Part shown: positions 23,781-32,661 of the stretch, piece by piece
How positions within the stretch are numbered: position 1 is the first letter of the stretch
How the letters are laid out: each line of letters begins with the position of its first letter
IMG/VR virus record: IMGVR_UViG_3300036766_000464
Span: 1-47,097 of that record
DNA from: a virus
Direction: 5' to 3' (one strand)
Length of the DNA: 47,097 nt
Made by a program: the position numbers and the translations under genes
Notes under the pieces: generated by a model
What the model saw: only the letters and a program-made list of their open reading frames with translations
Told to the model about the DNA's origin: nothing
Databases searched by the model: none

Positions 23781-24179
23781 TTAGTTCCCGAAAACGACAA
23801 AGACCCGATCAGCCGCTTGTGCGGCCCCGGATGTGATTTTCAGTTTTCGGCATGGGCTGATATCCGGGAGCTGCAAGACCTTCCCGCCCGTGGTCGCCGC
23901 GTAGGTGAAATCAATGAGCGCCGTCGCACTGTAATTCGTGGCCATCGTCCCGAAGTTGGTCCCGTCGACGCTGCAGGAGAGCGCGATCGCGGCGCTGTCG
24001 ATCGTCGGGACATACAGGTACGAATTGTGCCCCACCCCCTGCCGTAAAGTGAAAGTGACCGTGGTGTTGTCGGTCACAACCCCGCCGGTCAGAGTTGCGG
24101 ATTGCTGATATGTCTCCCAAGCGAAAGCCGGGAAAGCAAGGACCGCCAAGGCCAGAACGGCGAAAAGAACCTTTTTCAT
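23781..24179 (-). CDS. Protein with Sec signal peptide inside the structural module
   Basis: The product is 132 residues starting MKKVLFAVLALAVLAFPAFA with likely cleavage after FAFA-type AxA near residue 20, then a beta-rich domain (QQSATLTGGVVTDNTTVTFT ... CSVDGTNFGTMA). ATG at 24179 is chosen since GGGGGGAT lies before it; a longer start gives an unlikely signal. An export signal is unusual for a virion protein and may instead act in the envelope of the infected cell. Confidence 0.65.
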   Translation of the reverse strand: MKKVLFAVLALAVLAFPAFAWETYQQSATLTGGVVTDNTTVTFTLRQGVGHNSYLYVPTIDSAAIALSCSVDGTNFGTMATNYSATALIDFTYAATTGGKVLQLPDISPCRKLKITSGAAQAADRVFVVFGN

Positions 24180-24190
24180 CGTGATCCCCC

Positions 24191-24835
24191 CTATTTCCAA
24201 TTTGCCGAGCGAATGACGTTCCCCCCGGTTGTTTCACGGGCTTCCCTTGTTCTCAGCCGGTCAAGATTCAAGGCGTACGCTTCGGCCCATTTCTTCTTGT
24301 CGCCTTCGGTGATACCTGTAACGTACAGACTCGCTTTGTTCAGGCAACTCATCAGGAAGGCTTCTTCCGCGGATTCACTCCACCAGTTTGAGTTCCCGGC
24401 CGGAGTACCGGCTGCAGACGCCACCAGCACCGGAAGGCGCCGGTAGTAGCACCAGTCCCGGGTGTAGGCCACGTCCGTCAGAACGTCGAATACCAGATCA
24501 TCGGAGACGCGCGTTACCTTGCGAGGAATGCCCGTCTCCGTGACGGAGGGCCGCTCCGTGTACATCCCGAGAGGCGATTCACGTCCATCGACCGGATAGC
24601 GCACGTTGTCTTTGATGAGGATCAGATAGATCAACTCAAGATAATCCGAGGGAAGCGCCAAGGCGTCCTCTGCCGCCGAGACGCTTGCCGTTGCCGGATG
24701 GTACTCCATCGGCCGGATCCTCAGATTATCCTCGAGATCGCGCTGGCCGAATCGGATGATCGTGGGAATCACTTTGTCGATCGAATCCTTGTTCAGCCAG
24801 TCGGAAATCGCCTGGGACAGTTCTGCGTAGTTCAT
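24191..24835 (-). CDS. SU10-type head-tail adaptor protein
   Basis: The product is 214 residues. The layout is that of the SU10 adaptor family (gp4-like): an N-terminal helix pair (YAELSQAISDWLNKDSIDKV ... IIRFGQRDLEDNLRI), a central beta part (LALPSDYLELIYLILIKDN), and a C-terminal helix (ESAEEAFLMSCLNKASLYV...KWAEAYALNLDRLR). It would form the ring under the portal. ATGA overlap with the small gene upstream. Confidence 0.72.
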   Translation of the reverse strand: MNYAELSQAISDWLNKDSIDKVIPTIIRFGQRDLEDNLRIRPMEYHPATASVSAAEDALALPSDYLELIYLILIKDNVRYPVDGRESPLGMYTERPSVTETGIPRKVTRVSDDLVFDVLTDVAYTRDWCYYRRLPVLVASAAGTPAGNSNWWSESAEEAFLMSCLNKASLYVTGITEGDKKKWAEAYALNLDRLRTREARETTGGNVIRSANWK

Positions 24836-24993
24836 TCGGTTTTCTCCACGTCAGGCATTTTCTCAAGATGCTCAAGCAAGGCAAAACAGGCGTCTCTCAT
24901 CCCCGCCGTATGATTCATCAGGCCCTCGAGCCGCGTGATCTCCGCGTTGAAATTCTTGATCCGGTCTTCGAGAAATTCCTTCGTGATCTCCAT
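24832..24993 (-). CDS. 53-residue helical protein
   Basis: The product starts MEITKEFLEDRIKNFNAEIT after GAAAGGGG and is one amphipathic helix plus a short tail. Small proteins of this kind (MEIT..FLE.R) lie near adaptor genes in many phages; function unknown. ATGA coupling with the adaptor. Eighty bases upstream of its start hold no gene. Confidence 0.6.
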   Translation of the reverse strand: MEITKEFLEDRIKNFNAEITRLEGLMNHTAGMRDACFALLEHLEKMPDVEKTE

Positions 24994-25074
24994 GGGCCCC
25001 TTTCGTGGTGGGGAGGGGCCGCGACCGCCCCTCCCCTGCATTGTTCAGACGGAATCTTCCCCCGCCTGGGTTAT

Positions 25075-25755
25075 TTACGCCGCCGCCGAATACAGCGGGA
25101 GGTAATAGGTCACAGCTCCGATCTTGCAACGCAGCGAAGCCGCCAGGGTTCCCGGAGCCGATGCCCGGAAGAGCTTGTCGGTGTTCGCCGTCAAGCCGGC
25201 GATCTCGAAGAAGTACCCCGAGGTATCGACCGCGGCTTTACCCGTTCCGTCGGCCACGCACCGGATGAAGGAGCAGGTTCCACCGAGCGCTGCGCTGCTT
25301 TCGAGCCACAGTTCGGCCTGGATCGCCGCTGTGGTGCCACCCAGGGACCGCCCCGGGACCATGAGGGTGAATCGGCCGGCCGTGCCAAGGCCGGTGATGT
25401 TCCCCGCGCTGGCCCCGAATTCGAGGCCGCAATGGACCCCGTTGACGGTATCCGCGGGGGTGTTGCTGGAAACGACCGTCTTGAACCGGCCAGCCTCCCC
25501 GCCAGCCCCGGCTGTCAGGGCCAGGTAAAAATAGAGCCCCCGAGCCGTTCCACCGGCGAAGGAGCTTTTGACGTAGAACGACATGAACTTGGGATCGGTC
25601 GATGCATCCGTGACGGGAGACGCTTCCGTGCCTCCCCCCGCGAGAACAACGTCCGTCCCAAGCGCCGCGTTGAGTCCGAATCGGCCGCAGCCGATTTTCA
25701 GTTCCGATGTGGCAAACCGGGAGTCCCGGTTTTTCGGATAGCCGCCTTGTCCCAT
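25075..25755 (-). CDS. Beta-rich virion protein next to decoration genes
   Basis: The product is 226 residues, rich in Gly, Ala and Thr with many beta motifs (KFMSFYVKSSFAGGTARGLY ... RFTLMVPGRSLGGTTAAIQA ... FEIAGLTANTDKLFRASAPG), and ends in LPLYSAAA. It probably forms a capsid-surface or fibre-like structure, since it follows the two decoration-like genes. Shine-Dalgarno GGAGGGATC. No family is recognised with confidence. Confidence 0.58.
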   Translation of the reverse strand: MGQGGYPKNRDSRFATSELKIGCGRFGLNAALGTDVVLAGGGTEASPVTDASTDPKFMSFYVKSSFAGGTARGLYFYLALTAGAGGEAGRFKTVVSSNTPADTVNGVHCGLEFGASAGNITGLGTAGRFTLMVPGRSLGGTTAAIQAELWLESSAALGGTCSFIRCVADGTGKAAVDTSGYFFEIAGLTANTDKLFRASAPGTLAASLRCKIGAVTYYLPLYSAAA

Positions 25756-25765
25756 GAGATCCCTC

Positions 25766-26215
25766 CTACGGATCCATCGTGTAGAGCACGGTCAAGGTGA
25801 TCGTTCCGGAAGTGACCGCCGTGGCCCCCGGAACGGTGGTGATGTGGAAGATGATGTTCGCGTCCACGGTGTATTTGTACCCGTGGCCGGAAGGGACGTT
25901 GAGCCGATCGACGCCCCCCGCGCTTGACCGACCCTTTGTGGCGCCGGTGATGAACCGCTCGTTCGCCGCATCGGTAGCCGCCTGATCGTCGCCGACCGCC
26001 CAAACAACGTCTGCTTGGTCGGTCAGCGCAGGAACGGCCATGATGACGTCGATGATCGTCGCGCCTTTCGGGATTTTGACGAGTTTGACGATATCCTCGT
26101 CCACGAAAGCCGCGGTGAAATCGTACGACCCGGTGACGGAGCACAGCGCGATTCCAGCTCGAGGCTGCACTCCGCTTCCGTCCTTGCAGGATGCCGAGTA
26201 GAAAGGAGTTGTCAT
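25766..26215 (-). CDS. Putative head decoration protein, copy 2
   Basis: The product is 149 residues. It is a tandem paralogue of the protein at 26228-26677: both start MTT, share GSGxQPRAGI(A/G)(L/I)CSVTG, KIPKGATIxDVI, GGVxRxN...GxGYKxxxD, and end with TxTxxYTMD. The family is beta-rich and follows the major capsid gene, so a capsid decoration role is likely. Shine-Dalgarno GGAGGGGGCG. Confidence 0.65.
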   Translation of the reverse strand: MTTPFYSASCKDGSGVQPRAGIALCSVTGSYDFTAAFVDEDIVKLVKIPKGATIIDVIMAVPALTDQADVVWAVGDDQAATDAANERFITGATKGRSSAGGVDRLNVPSGHGYKYTVDANIIFHITTVPGATAVTSGTITLTVLYTMDP

Positions 26216-26227
26216 GGTCGCCCCCTC

Positions 26228-26677
26228 CTACGCATCCATCGTGTAGATCGCCGTCACCGTGACAACGCCCGTCGCCACGTTGGTTCCCGCTCCCGTGGCG
26301 ATCGTCAGGTCGATCGTGCCGTCGGCGGCGAACTTGTAGCCGGCGCCGGCCTGATTGTTCATCCGGACCACGCCGCCGCCGCTGGACTGTCCGATCGAGC
26401 TGCTGGTGATGTAGCGATCGGTGTCATCGGTGGCGTCCGTATCCCCGAGGGTCCAAAGAATCGTCGCCCCGGTGTCAAGCCCCGCGGCGGCGACAGCCAC
26501 GATCACATCGAGGATCGTCGCCCCCTTGGGGATCTTGACCATCTGGATCACATCGGCCGTGTTGAGATCCGAGTTCGCGTCGTTCGTGAGGATGCCGGTG
26601 ACGGAACAGATCCCGATTCCCGCCCGGGGTTGGATTCCGCTACCGACCAAGCAGGAGGTCCCATATTTTGTCGTCAT
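26228..26677 (-). CDS. Putative head decoration protein, copy 1
   Basis: The product is 149 residues, the first of two tandem paralogues after the capsid gene. It has TSCLVGSGIQPRAGIGICSV at the start, VKIPKGATILDVIVAVA in the middle and VVTVTAIYTMDA at the end. The two copies are the same length but differ at many positions, so the duplication is old or under diversifying change. Shine-Dalgarno AAGGAGAAG. Confidence 0.65.
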   Translation of the reverse strand: MTTKYGTSCLVGSGIQPRAGIGICSVTGILTNDANSDLNTADVIQMVKIPKGATILDVIVAVAAAGLDTGATILWTLGDTDATDDTDRYITSSSIGQSSGGGVVRMNNQAGAGYKFAADGTIDLTIATGAGTNVATGVVTVTAIYTMDA

Positions 26678-26688
26678 GGGGCTTCTCC

Positions 26689-27756
26689 TTAATGCGCGGT
26701 CGCGTAGGTGTCACACGCGATCACGCCGAAGTCCTTGGAGTTGAAAACGGACTTCTTGACGCCGAAGATCGACCCGGCCGCCACGCCGAGCTGATTCCCG
26801 TAGTCGAACAGCTCTTCCTTCCAGGAGTACCGCGCGACGGTTTCCCCGCCGCCGTTCCCGAAGGCCAACGCCGCGGCCTGGGCGCCGAGGAACAGCGCGC
26901 GCGCCGCGGGGAGGTTCGTGCCGGAACCGTAATCCGAGAACCGGACCACGTTCCGGTGGGAGTGCATGACGACGCCGCGATACTCGCCCAGCGCGTTCGT
27001 GAACAGGGGATTCCCCTGCCCTTGCGCTGCGGCCGCGGCCTTCTGGATGTCGGCCCATTGGCCGGTGGAGACGTTCGTGCGCATGTCCGTCACCTGGTAG
27101 GGGTGAAGGAGCATGATGTACTTCTTCTCGCCGCCGACCATGATCGGTTGAATCATGGGATCGACGGTTTCGGCCTTCTCCACCAGTTTGTCGATCTCCG
27201 ACAGGGTGAAAATGTCGGAGGTCGTGATCGTCGCCTTGGCCAGCCCGTTCGCGTACTGGATGTGCGCCGCGTCCGGGGCGTTCAGGGAGTTGCCGGCGAA
27301 CGACGTGAAGCCGATCGGAAGCGTGAGGGTTGTGTCCACACCCCGCGCGCCGGACAGGTAGACGAACAGGAGCTCGTCGAACCGCTCCCCCCACCAGGCC
27401 GCCAGAGCCTCGCGCGCGGTCTTGCGCATGTCGTACGGGACGCGCTGCTCCGACGCCTTCCCCTTCGACCGCACCGCATGACGGAGTTGATCGATCAGAA
27501 GGGCATCGTCGTAGTACGTCAGGTTTTCCTCGTTCCCCTCGAGGGTCGCATCGCCCGTGACGCCAGCCCCGCGGAGCTTCATGCGCAGCCCGTGGGTGAT
27601 CTTGTCGCCGGCGTTCTTCTCGAGGTCGGTGAGTTTGGTGATGATGGATCCGATGAACTTCCCGAAGTACATCTTCTTGACGGCTTCCGTCGCAAGCGAC
27701 AGACTCCATCGTTTGACCGCAAGGGCGTGGTTTACGCCGAATTCCGTTTGTGCCAT
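26689..27756 (-). CDS. Major capsid protein, N4-gp56 family
   Basis: The product is 355 residues. It matches the N4-gp56 capsid family: MAQTEFGVNHALAVKRWS at the start, YFGKFIGS, ITHGLRMKLRGAGVTGDATL, GNEENLTYYDDALLIDQLRH, KKYIMLLHPYQVTDMRT, and a C-terminal EELFDYGNQLGVAAGSIFGV. HK97 fold by family. It lies after a scaffold gene, as expected. Shine-Dalgarno GGAGTAGG. High confidence. Confidence 0.9.
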   Translation of the reverse strand: MAQTEFGVNHALAVKRWSLSLATEAVKKMYFGKFIGSIITKLTDLEKNAGDKITHGLRMKLRGAGVTGDATLEGNEENLTYYDDALLIDQLRHAVRSKGKASEQRVPYDMRKTAREALAAWWGERFDELLFVYLSGARGVDTTLTLPIGFTSFAGNSLNAPDAAHIQYANGLAKATITTSDIFTLSEIDKLVEKAETVDPMIQPIMVGGEKKYIMLLHPYQVTDMRTNVSTGQWADIQKAAAAAQGQGNPLFTNALGEYRGVVMHSHRNVVRFSDYGSGTNLPAARALFLGAQAAALAFGNGGGETVARYSWKEELFDYGNQLGVAAGSIFGVKKSVFNSKDFGVIACDTYATAH

Positions 27757-27778
27757 GGGTTCCTACTCCTTGGTTTTT

Positions 27779-28594
27779 TTATCCCCCGGACAGCCATGCT
27801 TGCTGTTGATCGGGGGTGAGTTTTGCGAATTCCTCTTCGGTGTTCACGTTCAACTTCCCGTCCGGAGGCGATCCCGGCAGCTTTTCCAGGTTCACCCCCC
27901 CGTCCACGATCTTGAATTTCGCCATGAGATCCTTCGTCACCGCGGCCGTAATCGCCGGGGTGAGCTCCGCGGCCAACTTCGTCCGAAGAACCGTCTCGTT
28001 CGGCGCGCTCGTCAACTTGGCCAGCACCTTGAAGAATTTCGGCGCTTCCTTGCCGCTCGAGCCGATCAGGTTCCGGATGGTTTCCTCGGACAAGCCTTCG
28101 CCCAGGAGCAATTCCTCCATCTGCGGGGCCAGTTCGAGGAAATTCGGAACGGCCGTGTTGATATCCCGCTCCATGTTGGTTCGTGTGATCTCCCCACGGA
28201 GATCCGTGATCTCCTGCATGAGAACATTCATGGCGTTTTCAGGATCATCGAGGATCAGCTCCGCGGGAGTCTTGCGGGGCTCGGCGGTAAACCTGGCCTG
28301 CAGTTCCTCGAGTTTCCTGGTGAGCTCCTGCCGTGCGCGGCGCTCTTCGTGCAGCGCGGCCAACGGCACGGTCCGATCGTCCTTCGTCAGCGCCGGCGGG
28401 GTCGGGGGGGCCGATTCTTTCCCCGGAACGACTTCGGCCTCTTTTGCCGGCACGGGCGGGACGACAGGCGGGACCACGGGCGGGACGACCGGATCCGGGA
28501 CCACAACCGGAGGAACAACCGGAGGGGTCGGATCGAGCTCGCCCGTCAACTCTGCTTCTGTGAATTCCTTTTCTTCTGCTGCTTCGCCTGACAT
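27779..28594 (-). CDS. Capsid scaffolding protein
   Basis: The product is 271 residues, acidic, with a Pro-Val repeat stretch at residues 23-48 (PPVVPPVV repeats), a coiled coil at 80-100 (LHEERRARQELTRKLEELQA), and a helical C-terminal part. Location between portal and capsid genes, size and composition are typical of a scaffold that leaves the head before packaging. Shine-Dalgarno AAGGGGGA. The Pro-rich stretch comes from a GC-rich repeat and may vary in length. Confidence 0.75.
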   Translation of the reverse strand: MSGEAAEEKEFTEAELTGELDPTPPVVPPVVVPDPVVPPVVPPVVPPVPAKEAEVVPGKESAPPTPPALTKDDRTVPLAALHEERRARQELTRKLEELQARFTAEPRKTPAELILDDPENAMNVLMQEITDLRGEITRTNMERDINTAVPNFLELAPQMEELLLGEGLSEETIRNLIGSSGKEAPKFFKVLAKLTSAPNETVLRTKLAAELTPAITAAVTKDLMAKFKIVDGGVNLEKLPGSPPDGKLNVNTEEEFAKLTPDQQQAWLSGG

Positions 28595-28606
28595 GAATCC
28601 CCCTTT

Positions 28607-30652
28607 TTACGCCTTGGTAGGCGAGGCCGGTTTCTTTACGCCCCCGGCGGGCGGTTTTGGAGCAAGCAAAAACTGCGCGGCCTTTTCGACCGTTCCATCC
28701 TTGATTTCCGTGACGGCTCCCCATGTTTTTCCGGCGAGGATCATTTCAAGGGCCTCCCTGGGGCTCTTCGGCCCTGCGGCTTCCATCGCCTGTGGCTCCG
28801 TGGGAGGGGCTGCGGCCGACGCCTGGGGAGGCTTCTCGCTCTTGATCTGATCGGACATGATCTTTTGCTGCGTCAGCGCGTCCTGCTTGGCGACGGCTTC
28901 GGACAGCTTCGCCATGACCTTTTCCTTGTTCGGAATATCAGTCATCTCAAAAGCCGTCTGCATCACCGGCAAAGCGATATCCGGGCTCATCTTCGAGGCG
29001 AAGTCCATGAGTGACCGGCTCATCCATTGGCGGGTGGTTTCCGTTTCGGGATGGTCGGCGACGACGATATCGTACCGGCCCTGGGAAATGACGTTCTTGC
29101 CGCCCTGGTTGAACGTCACGAACTTGTCCGCGCCGGTCTGATCGTCCGTGATCCGGATGACCTTCTCGTACGTCCAATACTGCCGCATCATGGAGAGCAT
29201 CAGCTCGCCCATGCGGCGCCTCGTCAGCCGGAGGTTATCGAAGGGCTCCGTGTTGACCGTCGCTCCTTGCCGCTGCCGCGCCTCGATCGCCACGCCCGAT
29301 CGCGCGTTCGTCTGCTGGCCCATCTGCTCTTCGACGGCGCCGGAAACCTCCTGTAGCTCCTGCTTCGCCTCGCGCATGATCTCGAAATGCTCACGGGCCA
29401 GCGCGATATCCTGCTGCAATTCAAATTTCTTGTTGGTCAAGGCGCCCATGTTGAATTCGATCCAGCAATCCGGCCGGCTGATTTCCTTCTTCGCGCCCAG
29501 TGGATCCTTAAATGCCCCCGTCTCGAAGAAAACCCTCCGGGTCGTGAGAATATGAGTAAATTGACTCCGGTTTTTGTTGATCTCCTGCTGCGGGTCCTTC
29601 ATGTTCCGGACCATCCCGTACGGGTTGCCGTCCTCGTCCATGTAGCAAATGAACGGAATCAACGGGAAAAAGTCGTGCTGGTAGATCGTCGGCTTCTCTT
29701 CCTCCAGAATCATGTCTCCCGAGAAAATGACGCACCACATCTTCTGCACGGGAACCTTGCTGATCCGGATAACGTTCGAATTCGAAACGAGCAACGGATC
29801 CGCTTGCAATTCTTTCGCGGAGATTTCCTCTACGCGCCCGTCCTTGAATTTAAGGAAGATCCCAAGCTGCATTTTCTTGAAGTACATCTTCACCAACTTC
29901 ACACGCTCGCGCGTGGTGTCGCAAAACTGGACCGGGCTTCCGGACTTGTATTGATCCGGCAGCTCCCGGCTGTGCTGAGACGCTTCGCCCTTCTCTCCCC
30001 GGGCGTCCTCCATCATGGCCGTCAATTCGTCCTTCTTCTCCGGCCAGGTCTGCTGCGCGATATCAAGGTCAACCCATCGATCCTCGAACATGTACCTTGC
30101 ATCGTCGAAAAGGACTCCGCGTGCGTACGGATCCCAGCCGATCTTGCGCCAGTCCTTGTGGGCGATCTCGATCTCTTCTTCCCGGGGATCGTCGTTCAGG
30201 CAAATCTCGATCCAGCCGATGCCGGCCTTTAACCCGTCGAAAAAAACATCCGAAACCTTGTGGTCGGAGTTGTTCTGATCCTGGATATACTTGAAGCCAG
30301 AAGTAATTGCATCAGCCGTGCCACCGTCGTCCTGTCCTCGAGGCTTCGCGTCGATATCCGTGCGGCTGCGGATCTCAATGCCCTTCTGTAAATCAATCGT
30401 CGGCTTGATCCGGTTGATGGAAAAATGCGGGCGGCCCTCATTCTCAAGCGCGTCAATATCCTTCTGCTTCCACTGGCCTTTGCCGCCGTGGTAGAACCGC
30501 GAATCCTCCGAAGAATCGTCGCGCCAATCGCTCGATACCGCCCTCGCCTCGTTGTACCAGCGCTTGTATGTCGAAATCGCCGCTACCGGCGCGGCTGATT
30601 CGGCTTTCGGGGCGGATGCGACAACCGCCGGAGTTTCTTCGTAAGTAGCCAT
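28607..30652 (-). CDS. Portal protein, P22-like
   Basis: The product is 681 residues. It has landmarks of P22-like portals: FYHGGKGQWKQKDIDALENE (residues near 50), GRPHFSINRIKPTIDLQKGI, GIGWIEICLN, DPYARGVLFDDARYMF, PLIPFICYMDEDGNPYGMVR and an Ala/Gln-rich C-terminal helix. The portal ring is the gate for DNA packaging and ejection. The ATG at 30652 overlaps the terminase stop (TGATG); a start 15 bases upstream would overlap more and is less likely. Confidence 0.88.
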   Translation of the reverse strand: MATYEETPAVVASAPKAESAAPVAAISTYKRWYNEARAVSSDWRDDSSEDSRFYHGGKGQWKQKDIDALENEGRPHFSINRIKPTIDLQKGIEIRSRTDIDAKPRGQDDGGTADAITSGFKYIQDQNNSDHKVSDVFFDGLKAGIGWIEICLNDDPREEEIEIAHKDWRKIGWDPYARGVLFDDARYMFEDRWVDLDIAQQTWPEKKDELTAMMEDARGEKGEASQHSRELPDQYKSGSPVQFCDTTRERVKLVKMYFKKMQLGIFLKFKDGRVEEISAKELQADPLLVSNSNVIRISKVPVQKMWCVIFSGDMILEEEKPTIYQHDFFPLIPFICYMDEDGNPYGMVRNMKDPQQEINKNRSQFTHILTTRRVFFETGAFKDPLGAKKEISRPDCWIEFNMGALTNKKFELQQDIALAREHFEIMREAKQELQEVSGAVEEQMGQQTNARSGVAIEARQRQGATVNTEPFDNLRLTRRRMGELMLSMMRQYWTYEKVIRITDDQTGADKFVTFNQGGKNVISQGRYDIVVADHPETETTRQWMSRSLMDFASKMSPDIALPVMQTAFEMTDIPNKEKVMAKLSEAVAKQDALTQQKIMSDQIKSEKPPQASAAAPPTEPQAMEAAGPKSPREALEMILAGKTWGAVTEIKDGTVEKAAQFLLAPKPPAGGVKKPASPTKA

Positions 30653-32280
30653 CACACCCCCATCCAACTACGACGTTCAGGCTTGTCGGCGTATCGGCCC
30701 CGGGCTTTCTTCGCCTCTGCATCTTCCTCGGCCAGTCCAAACGTCATGTCTTTCAGGACTTGGGAATATAAATAGGCGATCACGTTCAGGCCGTCATCGT
30801 GCCATACAGGGAAATTGCGCATCTCCATCTTCAACCGCTCGATATAATTCATCGGGACGGCCGAAGAATAGAAAATCTTGCTGTTGTTCAACGGCCACGC
30901 CCATGCAGACTCGATCATCTTCTTCTTCCAGCCGCCTCCTTTTGATCCCTGGCCCAATGGATGAAGCAAAATGCCGTTCCCGCCTTTGTCGAAGCTCACG
31001 TACCGCCCGATCGCCTGCAACGCCTTCGCTACATTCGAATGCGTGGTCGAAAGGCCGACCTTTTCCACACCGACACCCATGATCATCCCCGCGCGGAGGT
31101 ACATCCGGACGATCTGCTCCGTCGCCTCGCTCTCGCTGGCGGGAGTAATCCAAAGATCCTCGATGAAAACCCTGCTCTGCCCGATATCGTCGGTGAACGG
31201 CTCCACGCCCAACACGGCAACCGCCCATGAATCCAACCCCGCGCCGGATCGAACCTTCGCCGTGGCAAGATCGCCAGCCTGATCCACCAGGAGAAATCGG
31301 TACAACCCCTTGGGAATCATGCGGCGCTCGATCGGCAGGAGGAAATCCGGGTTGAGCTTCATGTCTGCCAGCGGCGACGGGTCGCACAACTGCTGACATG
31401 CAAATGTCCGGGTCGCCTTTAAATCATCCCAGCGCCGTTGAGAAACAAATACCGGGTTGCCGCTGGCACTGCCGTCGTCGGACCCAGCCCTCAATCTGTA
31501 AAAATACTTGGGGTTGCCTTCAAGATCCTTCAACCCCCGGATATAGGTCAGCGGATCCGCATGGTGATAATACGTGCCGATCACGCGGTGATGGCCGGCG
31601 TCTGTGCCAATATTCTGCGAAGAATCGAACTTCGTCTTAACCTTCTCCATCATGTCTACGGAATCCGCCATGTCCTCAGTCGAGATGTCGTCGTATACCC
31701 GCCGCTCGAAATGCCTGCCGGTGGGCATGCCCTCCGTCAAACCCCATGCGCTTATCGTGGCGTCAGGACGCTTCGTGTCACGCCTTAAAATCAACCCCTC
31801 GTCCAACGACCACAACGGAGCTTCCTTCTCGCAGTCATTCCAAACAATATCCGGGAAACATTCATGCAAAATCCTTTCGTGCTGAAATAGTTCCTTGATG
31901 GAAAATAAAAACTTCTTCGCCACCGGACGAACATACGAAAAAATCCCCACGGCGTGGTCGGGGTGGGCTAAGACATACTGAATCGTCTCGGCAATCGTGA
32001 TGATCGAGCTCTTGAAATGCTCCCTCGCCCAAACGTCCAACGTGTAGTCCTTCGGGCCGTCCTCAACCTCACGGCACATCCTCACGACGAAAGGGTGATT
32101 GGCAATCGGAATCTTCAAAACAAACTGAACGACGAAAAAAAGATCGTTCAAAATAAGGTCCCGCAAGGTGTTGATCTCGTCGATCTCCTTCGTGGCGATC
32201 ATCGACGCGACCTTGCGGTAATCGTATTTGTACGGGCAATCGTCTCTGTATTCGAATTTCTGCCCGTTGATCTCGATCAC
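30652..32280 (-). CDS. Terminase large subunit
   Basis: The product is 542 residues, starting with a GTG overlapping the upstream stop (GTGA). The ATPase half has a Walker A-like AREHFKSS at residues 85-92 and a Walker B VYDD at 195-198. The nuclease half has a first acidic site in FLLVDQAGD near 333 and a late one in HDDGLNVIAYLYS near 500. It pumps DNA through the portal and cuts it. It is followed directly by the portal gene. Confidence 0.88.
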   Translation of the reverse strand: MIEINGQKFEYRDDCPYKYDYRKVASMIATKEIDEINTLRDLILNDLFFVVQFVLKIPIANHPFVVRMCREVEDGPKDYTLDVWAREHFKSSIITIAETIQYVLAHPDHAVGIFSYVRPVAKKFLFSIKELFQHERILHECFPDIVWNDCEKEAPLWSLDEGLILRRDTKRPDATISAWGLTEGMPTGRHFERRVYDDISTEDMADSVDMMEKVKTKFDSSQNIGTDAGHHRVIGTYYHHADPLTYIRGLKDLEGNPKYFYRLRAGSDDGSASGNPVFVSQRRWDDLKATRTFACQQLCDPSPLADMKLNPDFLLPIERRMIPKGLYRFLLVDQAGDLATAKVRSGAGLDSWAVAVLGVEPFTDDIGQSRVFIEDLWITPASESEATEQIVRMYLRAGMIMGVGVEKVGLSTTHSNVAKALQAIGRYVSFDKGGNGILLHPLGQGSKGGGWKKKMIESAWAWPLNNSKIFYSSAVPMNYIERLKMEMRNFPVWHDDGLNVIAYLYSQVLKDMTFGLAEEDAEAKKARGRYADKPERRSWMGV

Positions 32281-32483
32281 GCCTTTGGCATCTCCATCGA
32301 CATCGACATTGATTTCTTAATCCGCCTGGATCCCTTGCCGGTTGGGGTCCATCCGTGGTCTAAAGCGTTCAACAGCCGCTTCTGAGCCATCGCCTTCTGA
32401 AAGGTCGTGTGCTTCGCCTTCACGCCCCCGGGAGTGCTCACCCGAACCTCATCCCCCGGCAACTTCTCGATCTTCACCGGCAT
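32277..32483 (-). CDS. 68-residue protein coupled to terminase
   Basis: The product starts MPVKIEKLPGDEVRVSTPGG and includes GVKAKHTTFQKAMAQKRLLN. Small proteins with this VRVSTPGGVKAKxTT...AxxQxRLLNAxxHGW pattern are common just before terminase genes in phages, with no known role. The longer frame lacks a good start. GGAGG lies just before the ATG; the stop overlaps the terminase start. Confidence 0.68.
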   Translation of the reverse strand: MPVKIEKLPGDEVRVSTPGGVKAKHTTFQKAMAQKRLLNALDHGWTPTGKGSRRIKKSMSMSMEMPKA

Positions 32484-32484
32484 G

Positions 32485-32661
32485 TCATTCCTCCGGAACG
32501 TCTTTCCATAAAATTTTCTGCGTCTCCGGATCCCGGTACGGCACCCGCTTCGTGCCCTTCGCCTTCGACGGCGCAACAAGAGAAGGCGCAGGCTCCGTGC
32601 CGACCGCCTCAAGCATCTTGTTTCGCGCGCGAATCTTCTCGAATATCGAGAAGTCGCCCAT
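32485..32661 (-). CDS. 58-residue protein upstream of terminase
   Basis: This frame starts at an ATG overlapping the previous stop (TGATG) and ends just before the next gene. The product starts MGDFSIFEKIRARNKMLEAV and contains KRVPYRDPETQKILWKDVPE. Its own end carries the GGAGG for the next gene. Coupling on both sides supports it; the function is unknown. Confidence 0.58.
   Translation of the reverse strand: MGDFSIFEKIRARNKMLEAVGTEPAPSLVAPSKAKGTKRVPYRDPETQKILWKDVPEE

Noticed and set aside
27557-28850. Two long rightward frames of 344 codons opposite the scaffold and capsid genes
   Set aside because: They are antisense to genes with clear family features; their residues are Arg/His- or Ser/Gly-rich as expected of shadow frames in GC-rich DNA.
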